From Leekyejoonella antrihumi (GTDB lineage Bacteria > Actinomycetota > Actinomycetes > Actinomycetales > Dermatophilaceae): DNA of 64,000 nt. Each line of letters opens with the position of its first letter. Position 1 is the stretch's first letter. Shown here one piece after another: positions 23,708-30,290 of this stretch. The translations under genes and the position numbers were made by a program. The stretch lies in NCBI RefSeq assembly GCF_007845645.1, contig NZ_VCQV01000011.1:62001-126000 (forward strand). The letters run 5' to 3'. The notes beneath the pieces were generated by a model. It ran no database searches, was not told the origin of the DNA, and saw only the letters and a list, made by a program, of their open reading frames with translations.

Positions 23708-25353
23708 GGAGCGATCGTCACCGAACCGGCATTGCCGTCCACGCGCACCTGCACCCCGTCAGCGATGAGTTCTGTGGCTGACCGGGTGCCTACCACACCG
23801 GGGATTCCGTACTCGCGGGCCACAATCGCCGAATGGGACAGTAGGCCGCCGTTGTCGGTGACGAGCGCGCCGAGCAGCGGCAGCAGGATGTTGAAAGCCT
23901 CGCTCGTCGACTCGGTCACCAGCACGTCACCCTGCTGGATCCGGTCGAACTCTGCCGGACCCGACACCCGCCGGGCCGGCCCTTCATACACACCGGCACT
24001 CGCGGCGAGGCCACGCAGTAGGTTCTCCTTGTGGGCCTCCTCGGCGTGCCCGAACATCTCTGACGTGGCGATGCCGAAAGCGCGCATGACGCGGGCCTCT
24101 GCGGGTGGGAGCCCGTCCAGGGGCGGGGGTGCGGTGGGCGGCTGCCCCAGCCACGGTGGCGCATCCTTGGCGTCGTGCGAGACGCGATACTCGAATCGGT
24201 TCGCCAGCTCGTCGGCAGAGGGTCCGCCGGAGCCGACAAGGAGTTCGCTGATCTCGGCGATGCTCGCATCAACCGCGTGCTCAAGATCGTGCAGCTTCCC
24301 GTCGCGTGCCAGCCGGCGGCCGGCGGCAAGCACGGCGCGCCGGGCTATCCCGGACGCCCAGATGTCGCTGTAGACACCCCGCTCGTCGCGAATCCGGTAC
24401 ATCAGCCGAGCTTCGCCGAGCAGCTCGTCGAACTGAGCCCGGTGCTGCTCGGGCACCCGGTCGCGAATGGCGGCGACCCGCGCATCGACGTCGACGTCGG
24501 CCCGTCCCCGTCCGGCCACCGAGGAGCGGATTGCACGCAGGAGTGTGTCCGGCAGCTCGAGTGCATACCGGCCCGAGATGTCGAAGCCGTCGAGGAGCCG
24601 GAAGCCCACGAGGTCGAGGTAGGCAGACAGTGCCCGGCTCACATCGTTGTCCAGCGCGCGCAGGCGCTCGAGCACCTGGCCAGGCGCATCCCCGGCCCCG
24701 AGGATGGCCCGCGCGGAAGCGTCGTCGTCGAACGCCGAGACCAGGAGGTCCAGTTCCGCAGACGCTCCGGCCGAGACGGGGGCCGCACCCCGCATCATGC
24801 CCAAGATGTCCGAGCGGGCGACGTCCGTCCAGCCGGTGGTGTGCGCCAGCAGGTCGCCGACGGCGATCGTCGCTGCGCCGGTGAAACGCATGTGCTGGAA
24901 GAGCATGTCTGCGTGATGGTCGCGGCAGCGCGCCAGGTATGCCACCAGGTCGTGCTCGGACAGCTCGTCGGGATCGACCGACTGCAACTCACGGTGCGCC
25001 TTGACGGAAGCCGGTTTTGCCACGGTGTCCCATTCGTGCAACTGCTCTCGCCACAGCTTGCGGTCGAACACCTCCGCCGCGCGCTGGAACCGCTGCGGCA
25101 TCTCGGCCGGTTCGACGGGGACCGGCCGGCCGTAGGCGAAGCCGCCGACATACGCAATCTGCATCCCAGCGAGCAACGTCCCATAGAACTCGTGGAACTG
25201 TGCAGTGGCTCGACGGAATGGTTCTGGGTGCAGCTCGACCCAGTACCGAGTGACCGGGCGCGGGAAATGGACGGCGTCCAGTGCCCACGAGCCCGGTCCG
25301 GGCGGCTTCAGCTGAAGGTGTTCCCGGGTGTCTGCAGGCATCATGAAAGCCAT
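23704..25353 (-). CDS. Substrate-binding and phosphohistidine-domain subunit of a split PEP-synthase/RPH-like enzyme
   Basis: 549 residues. Residues 20-440 are a mostly helical domain like the drug-binding domain of rifampin phosphotransferase. Residues 465-549 are the PEP-utilising mobile domain with the phosphorylatable His507 in GGLLSHSAIVAREYGIPGVVG. The ATP-grasp domain that should precede it is encoded by the next gene. The chosen ATG at 25353 has no close ribosome site; AAGGAGAGG lies about 20 bases upstream, and two in-frame ATGs follow within four codons. The substrate may be an antibiotic, pyruvate or something else and cannot be told from sequence. Confidence 0.82.
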   Translation of the reverse strand: MAFMMPADTREHLQLKPPGPGSWALDAVHFPRPVTRYWVELHPEPFRRATAQFHEFYGTLLAGMQIAYVGGFAYGRPVPVEPAEMPQRFQRAAEVFDRKLWREQLHEWDTVAKPASVKAHRELQSVDPDELSEHDLVAYLARCRDHHADMLFQHMRFTGAATIAVGDLLAHTTGWTDVARSDILGMMRGAAPVSAGASAELDLLVSAFDDDASARAILGAGDAPGQVLERLRALDNDVSRALSAYLDLVGFRLLDGFDISGRYALELPDTLLRAIRSSVAGRGRADVDVDARVAAIRDRVPEQHRAQFDELLGEARLMYRIRDERGVYSDIWASGIARRAVLAAGRRLARDGKLHDLEHAVDASIAEISELLVGSGGPSADELANRFEYRVSHDAKDAPPWLGQPPTAPPPLDGLPPAEARVMRAFGIATSEMFGHAEEAHKENLLRGLAASAGVYEGPARRVSGPAEFDRIQQGDVLVTESTSEAFNILLPLLGALVTDNGGLLSHSAIVAREYGIPGVVGTRSATELIADGVQVRVDGNAGSVTIAP

Positions 25354-25408
25354 TCGTTCGTGGCCGCCGACGCCTCTCCTTCAGGGCCCCGCGGAGGCAG
25401 GCTCGGAC

Positions 25409-25460
25409 GGCACAATATCTTTCGATTGTCCCTCTCCGGCGGATGTCTCCGCACAATATT
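25409..25460. promoter_or_regulatory. Palindromic operator-like element before the split phosphotransferase operon
   Basis: GGCACAAT (25409-25416) faces ATTGTCCC (25425-25432) across eight bases, a near-perfect dyad. The sequence GCACAATAT recurs at 25451-25459, 41 bases further on, about four helical turns. The whole lies in the 137-base gap between the 1-phosphofructokinase gene and the split-enzyme operon, which both read leftwards. It looks like a binding site for a dimeric regulator with one extra half-site. Confidence 0.45.
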
Positions 25461-25490
25461 GAGGCGCAACGCTCCTCGTAGTTCCTGGGG

Positions 25491-26438
25491 TCAGTCTGTG
25501 AGCGCGAGATCACCATTGCTGCAGTCGGTCACCGTGACCGAGAGGTCAGCGATGTCCGTCGGAGAAGGAACCCGCGAGCCGGAGAGCCGGACCGCCGCTG
25601 TGCCCCATTGGACGCCGGTGGAGAGAATCTCGCTCGGCTCAAGGCCCTGATCGGCCGCGTGCAGGACGCCGGCGAGCAGGGAGTCGCCGGCGCTGACCGT
25701 GGAAACGGTTCGCACGCGGTTCGCGCGGGCATGTAACGCCACACCGTCCGTGACGAGCAGCGCACCGTCGCGCCCGAGACTGACAATGACGGTGGGGATG
25801 CCCGACCGAACCAGATCCTCTGCGGCGCTGCGAACCTGGCCGAGTGTCTCCAGGTTGGTGCCGACGATCTCGGCGAGCTCCACTCGGTTGGGAGCGATCA
25901 GGTCCGGGCCGGCCGGCAGGGCACGTTCGAGCGCGGTCCCGGAGACATCGAGGGCGACATGGACGCCGTACGTATGCGCGCGGCGCACTGCCACGGCGTA
26001 GAAGTCCGGTGGCAGGCCGGGGGCGAGGGAACCGCATACGGCGAGCCAGCGGGCATTTCCCATTAGGTCATCGGTCGCGGCGAGCAGACCGAAAGCCTCC
26101 TCGCCGCTGAGGGTCGGACCGGTCTCGTTGAGCTTCGTGGTCGTGCCATCCGACTCGACCACAGTGGTGTTGACGCGCAGCACCCCACGAATCGGGACCG
26201 GCGTGAAAAAAACCTCCGCGTCGGCCAGCAGGAGGGTGAGCAGTCGGCCGCTGGGGCCGCCGGTCGGCAGAACGGCGGCCGTCTCGGCGCCGTGAGCAAG
26301 GAGAGCACGGCTCACGTTGACGCCCTTGCCGCCGGCCTCGAGAGTGCTGTGCACCGCTCGATTGACCTGGCCGCGCTTGAGCACGGACACCTCGAGAGTG
26401 CGGTCCACACACGGATTGGTGGTGAGGGTGACGATCAT
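25491..26438 (-). CDS. 1-phosphofructokinase family sugar kinase (PfkB fold)
   Basis: 315-residue PfkB-family kinase. Signatures are the N-terminal MIVTLTTNPCVDRTLEV, the substrate motif GGKGVNVSRALLAHG and the ATP/anion-hole motif TVSAGDSLLAGVL with the catalytic Asp. MIxTLTxNPxxD is typical of FruK and tagatose-6-phosphate kinases. No fructose PTS gene is adjacent, so the substrate may be fructose 1-phosphate, fructose 6-phosphate or tagatose 6-phosphate. It lies upstream of the split PEP-synthase-like operon on the same strand, with an operator-like element between. Confidence 0.85.
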   Translation of the reverse strand: MIVTLTTNPCVDRTLEVSVLKRGQVNRAVHSTLEAGGKGVNVSRALLAHGAETAAVLPTGGPSGRLLTLLLADAEVFFTPVPIRGVLRVNTTVVESDGTTTKLNETGPTLSGEEAFGLLAATDDLMGNARWLAVCGSLAPGLPPDFYAVAVRRAHTYGVHVALDVSGTALERALPAGPDLIAPNRVELAEIVGTNLETLGQVRSAAEDLVRSGIPTVIVSLGRDGALLVTDGVALHARANRVRTVSTVSAGDSLLAGVLHAADQGLEPSEILSTGVQWGTAAVRLSGSRVPSPTDIADLSVTVTDCSNGDLALTD

Positions 26439-26853
26439 CCGCGGAGTGCTTCCTGGCGGACAGAGGGGTGCCCGGCTGCTAGGTCGACGGCAATCAGCAC
26501 TGGGGTCACATTGCTATGTGTACCCACCCTGGTGCCGAGCGTCAACGCACACACCGATGGGCAGATCTGGCGCAATAACACCCGCCTGTGGCTATGCCGG
26601 TGAACTCCGGCGTCAGTTGTCGATGAACTCTCACGGCTTTGATTGTTCAAGTCGGAGCGCGGTTCGCATCTGCATGGTTGGCAGGCGTCGTGAGGATGTA
26701 TGCGTGCCTTCGGCGGGCGGAACTTCCGGATGGACAGCGGTGAGCCCGACCGTGGCTCCCCCTGTCGGGCGATTGCTGGGTGCGGGAAACGCCCGGCTGT
26801 TGTGCGAGTCCCAATGGCTTGACATGTATGTTCGATAGGACGTATGATCGAGT
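26439..26853. other. Gene-free stretch between the sugar kinase and the HNH pseudogene
   Basis: I see no convincing gene in these 415 bases. The part near 26588-26631 resembles 28441-28482 on the far side of the HNH pseudogene. AT content is higher than in neighbouring genes, consistent with a promoter zone and with element borders. Confidence 0.5.
26588..26631. repeat. Imperfect flanking direct repeat, left copy
   Basis: About 44 bases that start GTGGCTATGCCGGTGAA and end GTCGATGAACTCT. They match 28441-28482 at roughly four bases in five with one indel, including a shared TTGTCGATGAA. The two copies flank the DUF222/HNH pseudogene and may mark the borders of the inserted element. Confidence 0.5.
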
Positions 26854-27794
26854 ATGGGTGGTGGGGACGTCTTCACGAGGGCAGCGCGGGAGGCGTTGGA
26901 TGCCAGGTTGTGCCCGATCGATCTGTCGGAGTATCGGTCCTCGGCGGATGCGGGGGTGTTGGCCGGCCCGGGGTGCAGTGGCGCCGGCGAGGGGGACGCG
27001 GTGGCGCCGGGGGTTGGCCTGGAGGCGGCCGAACAGGTGACGCACCTGGCCCCGGCGGTGATGAGGGTCGCACGGGCGGCCTACCAGTTGTGCGGGGAGC
27101 AACTGACTGGGGTGATGGGTGACCTGTTGCAGGTGGCCGAGTCCGCGGAGCGGGCGCAGGTGTTCGTCCTCGCGGATGTGATCACCCGCGGGGTGGTCGA
27201 CGCGTCGGATGCGGGGTCTCCGGTGCAGTGGTTGACGGATATGGCGCCGTGTCTGGAGCCGGGGCAGGCGTCTCGGGTGGTGCAGGTCGCGCGGATCATC
27301 GCGGATCCGGCCAACGCGTGCCTGCGGGGTGTCCTGGTGGAGGGTCGGGTCACGGTGCGTGGGGTGCACGCCAGCGTGCGAGAGGCCAGGCGGGTGCGTG
27401 CCGTGTTGCCGGACGCGTCGTGGGAGCAGTTGTTGGGGTATTACCTGGTGTTGGCGGATCACTGCCCGACGGGGGGTGTTGCGGGACTTGTCGAAGGAGA
27501 TCATCGCCGCGTACGGCGGGGACCAGGCGCCCACCGATGAGGTGGCGGCCCGCAAACACGAGTCGCTGTCGTGGGTTGAGCTGCCCGGGGGGATGACCCG
27601 GGTGAGAGCCGACCTGTCACCCGGTGATGCGGCGGTCTTCGCGCACGCGATCGAAGCCCTGGCCAAACCCCGACCGGGTACCACGTCGGACGGGGACACC
27701 GTCCCCGAGGACGCCACGACGGTGGATGGGAAGCCGGCTCGTACGCACGGAGTGGTTCAGCGGTCGCCGGGCAAGCGCCGCGCCGACGCCCTGG

Positions 27795-27836
27795 GTGGGG
27801 GTACCGCCCGCACGCAGCGAAGCGAGGCGGGGGAGA
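27795..27836. repeat. 42-bp palindromic repeat, copy 1, inside the HNH pseudogene
   Basis: It begins GTGGGGGTACCGCCCGCACG and ends GAGGCGGGGGAGA, with a potential stem of CCGCCC against GGCGGG. It matches copy 2 at 41 of 42 positions. It interrupts the coding sequence just after the conserved RADAL. Confidence 0.85.
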
Positions 27837-28138
27837 GATCGTGAATGCCGCGGGGCGGGCCACCGGGTCCGATGGGTGCCGGGCGAGTGTGAAGGCCACG
27901 ATCACCATCCCGTCATCCGTGCTGACCGGGTCGCTGGTCAACGCGGGGCACGCGGTCACCGCCCTCGGCCAGATCATTGACGCGGGCACGGCGCGGGCGT
28001 TGGCCTGTAGCGCCCGGTTGGTGCCGATGGTGATCGGCACCCCGTCGCAACCGTTGGACATCGGCCGAGCCACGAGGTGTTTCCACCCGGCGCCACGCCA
28101 TGCGATCGTCAACCGAGACCGCGAATGCACGTTCCGGA

Positions 28139-28180
28139 GTGGGGGTACCGCCCGCACGGAGCGAAGCGAGGCGGGGGAGA
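28139..28180. repeat. 42-bp palindromic repeat, copy 2, inside the HNH pseudogene
   Basis: It differs from copy 1 at one position (GGAGC for GCAGC). It sits immediately after the codons for RDRECTFRS, replacing the HNH core. Confidence 0.85.
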
Positions 28181-28302
28181 TCGGCGACACCGAGGTCGTG
28201 TGGGACCTGGTGCCCGGGCGAATGCCCACGCAGTCGCTACCGCCGGACGACCCGCTGACCCACGGGCCAGGCGCACCACCGGACCACGCGCAAACCGCCT
28301 GA

Positions 28303-28674
28303 CCCTCCCAGGGGAGAACTCCGCCCGAAACCAGGTAGTTGGCCCACGATCCATTGTGTCACCGGGTTTCGACGCGCCTCGCGCTTCGCGCTCGACGGCT
28401 GGGCGGCAGAGGCGACTGTGCTCTTGGCCCACATTGCGTCGTGGCTACGTCGGTGAATCTCGGAGCCGCTTTGTCGATGAATTCTGACGTCACTCTCAAC
28501 GTCCATCCGTGAGCGCGCCATCGTGTCAGTCACCCATAACTACGCAGCGACTGATCGTCTGCCACATCGTCTTGTTCGCCCGGCCATCGATACACCCTCG
28601 AACCCGGGGATCGGTCTACGGCCACGCTCCGCGTGCCGATCGTCCTGCGGGGAAGGGCCACAACTACTGCAACG
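28303..28674. other. Gene-free stretch with the right flanking repeat
   Basis: No convincing gene in about 370 bases. It contains the right copy of the flanking repeat (28441-28482), and a small inverted motif (GCGCCTCGCGCTTCGCGCTC) near 28374. It separates the HNH pseudogene from the convergent Nudix gene. Confidence 0.5.
28441..28482. repeat. Imperfect flanking direct repeat, right copy
   Basis: Counterpart of 26588-26631. It begins GTGGCTACGTCGGTGAA and ends GTCGATGAATTCT. Confidence 0.5.
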
Positions 28675-29142
28675 CTAATTGTCAGGCGCGCGACCACGTG
28701 ATCGGAACCAGTCCAGAGCGGCGGGGACGATCTCTGCCATGTCCGGCGCGAGGATCGATGCCGTGAGGGCATCCGGGGTAAACCAGCGGCACTCCAGGAT
28801 CTCGACGACATCGGGCCGCGGCAGGACCTGGCCGCTTGTGACGTGCCCGAACATCGTCACTTCGTAGCTCTGCGAGGTTCCGTCGGCGTACTGGACGGTG
28901 TAGATGGGAGATCCACCGAACGTTCCGAAGAGTTCCGCATCCTCGAGTTCGAGACCTGCCTCCTCACGCACCTCGCGCAGAGCCGCACCTTGAGTCGATT
29001 CCCCGTCCTCGACCGAACCACCGAACGTAGCCCACCTGCCGTCGTGCTCGTGGCGACCGAGCAGCAAACTGCCTGAGACGTTGAAGATGGCCACCCCAGC
29101 AGCCGCAGTGCGCCCGTTCGGTGACAAGGGATCAATCGCCAT
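28675..29142 (-). CDS. Nudix hydrolase
   Basis: 155-residue pyrophosphohydrolase acting on nucleoside-diphosphate-linked compounds. The Nudix box is complete (GGSVEDGESTQGAALREV then REEAGLEL). The start ATG at 29142 lies six bases after a minus-strand CATGAT that could serve as a -10, and no ribosome site is visible. An in-frame extension upstream has no support. The substrate is unknown. It sits between two decayed genes. Confidence 0.85.
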   Translation of the reverse strand: MAIDPLSPNGRTAAAGVAIFNVSGSLLLGRHEHDGRWATFGGSVEDGESTQGAALREVREEAGLELEDAELFGTFGGSPIYTVQYADGTSQSYEVTMFGHVTSGQVLPRPDVVEILECRWFTPDALTASILAPDMAEIVPAALDWFRSRGRAPDN

Positions 29143-29189
29143 ATCGGGATCATGGCACGCACTGATGCAGCGCGCCTCGGCTCCGGCCC

Positions 29190-29606
29190 GCCTTGGCACT
29201 GGCTATCGGGTGTCTGGGGCGACAGTGGGCCTGGTGGCGAAAGTTGTTCACGATGTCGTTGAGGTGGTCCACCAACAGCTGCGCCAGGCTGGTGGACGCG
29301 GTCCGGTCACGGCGCCACGGGGTGCGGACTGCCTCCCACAGCTGCGGGTACCGCATGCGCTGGACTTGCTCGATCAGCCAGGCGGGCCCCGGCCACGGTG
29401 TCATCGTCTCGATCGCGGCCGCTTCTCCTCGTCAAGAACGGCGAGGTTGACCGGGTCGGACCGGTCGGCGGGTTGCGCCACAGGGTGTAGGTGATGCTCA
29501 CGCAGAACGCGGTGTACCCGGCGGCGTCCGATCCGTTACTGATGCCGATGCCGTCGGCGTCCTCCAGCGACGGCTGCGCGATCAGACCCATGACCGGGGA
29601 CGGCAC
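29190..29606 (-). pseudogene. Decayed gene with at least two frameshifts
   Basis: On the minus strand three blocks of protein-like sequence follow each other in different frames: GYTAFCVSITYTLWRNP, then DRSDPVNLAVLDEEKR after a shift near 29468, then AAIETMTPWPGPAWLIEQ and QRMRYPQLWEAV after a second shift near 29420, ending near SLAQLLVDHLNDIVNNFR. Joined, they look like the C-terminal half of a conserved actinobacterial protein that I cannot name. No intact start or N-terminal half is present. It lies between the Nudix gene and marR. Confidence 0.55.
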
Positions 29607-29755
29607 ATCACGGAGGACCTCGAGTGCCGTCAGAATTCAGCGACGAGTGGCTCCGAGATTCGCCGACGTAGCGAGGCATGGGACGGTGCCGAGTTCGTGG
29701 ACGAAGTGACCGCGCGAGTGCGTTCGCGGGATCCCAGGGGGATAGGTTGACGCAC

Positions 29756-30268
29756 GTGAATGCGCGCCTTCCCTTCGACCCGATTGCCCGGGCCGCACAG
29801 CAGTGGCGGACCCACTGGGGTGAGGACTCGCCCTACCAGGCCATGGCCACGGTCACCTCGATCATGCGCGTGCAGCAGATCCTGCTTGCCGAGCTCGATG
29901 GCGCGCTCGCGTCACTGGACCTGACGTTCGCCCGGTACGAGGCACTCGTGCTGTTGACCTTCAGTCGCACCGGTGAGCTGCCGATGAGCAAGGTCGGGGA
30001 GCGCCTGATGATTCATCCGACGAGCGCGACGCACATCGTGCAGCGTCTCGCGGTCCAGGGGTATGTCGATCGGGTGCCCAATCCGCGCGACGGTCGTGGG
30101 ACTCTGGCCCGGATCACCGACGCCGGACGTGCGGTGATGGAGGAAGCCACCGGGCGGCTGCACTCGATCGAGTTCGACCTGGCCGATCTGACGACCGAGC
30201 AGCACCGGCAGATGTTCGAGCTGTTGCGTGCCGTCCGGGTGGGAGCCGGTGACTTCGACAATTACTAG
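29756..30268 (+). CDS. MarR family transcriptional regulator
   Basis: 170-residue winged-helix regulator. The recognition region is MSKVGERLMIHPTSATHIVQ and the wing is VDRVPNPRDGRGTLARITD, typical of MarR. The GTG at 29756 has GGGGGATAGG upstream; a TTG three codons earlier is also in frame. The last codons and the stop lie inside a perfect palindrome that covers the -10 of the next gene, icmA. I infer that it controls icmA, perhaps sensing an acyl-CoA or a related acid. Confidence 0.88.
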   Translation: MNARLPFDPIARAAQQWRTHWGEDSPYQAMATVTSIMRVQQILLAELDGALASLDLTFARYEALVLLTFSRTGELPMSKVGERLMIHPTSATHIVQRLAVQGYVDRVPNPRDGRGTLARITDAGRAVMEEATGRLHSIEFDLADLTTEQHRQMFELLRAVRVGAGDFDNY

Positions 30269-30282
30269 GATGTCCTAGTAAT
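30261..30282. promoter_or_regulatory. Perfect palindromic operator at the marR-icmA junction, over the icmA -10
   Basis: ATTACTAGGA (30261-30270) and TCCTAGTAAT (30273-30282) are exact reverse complements with a TG between them, the size of a MarR dimer site. It contains the marR stop codon and ends eight bases before the icmA ATG. The hexamer TAATCT (30279-30284) overlaps it and lies six bases before that ATG, so a bound repressor would block a leaderless icmA promoter. Confidence 0.7.
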
Positions 30283-30290
30283 CTGGTCGC

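Larger units (their letters stand above)
26854..28302 (+). pseudogene. Frameshifted DUF222/HNH (13E12 repeat family) gene
   Basis: The DUF222 N-terminal part reads in one frame from ATG 26854 to a shift near the six-G run at 27471-27476, then continues in the next frame (LRDLSKEIIAAYGG, LSPGDAAVFAHAIEAL) to RADAL. There a 42-base palindromic repeat replaces the normal sequence and ends the frame. The middle and HNH approach (LDIGRATRCFHPAPRHAIVN, RDRECTF) resume from 27841. A second copy of the repeat falls exactly where the HNH cysteines and histidines should be, so no catalytic motif remains. The intact relative at the right edge of the window shows what has been lost. Confidence 0.8.

Noticed and set aside
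27471-27476. Programmed frameshift in the HNH gene
   Set aside because: The G-run is suggestive, but the nuclease core downstream is also missing, so the gene is broken whatever happens at the run.
26854-28302. Insertion sequence or prophage fragment
   Set aside because: No transposase, integrase or phage gene is visible; the content matches a 13E12-type DUF222/HNH element.
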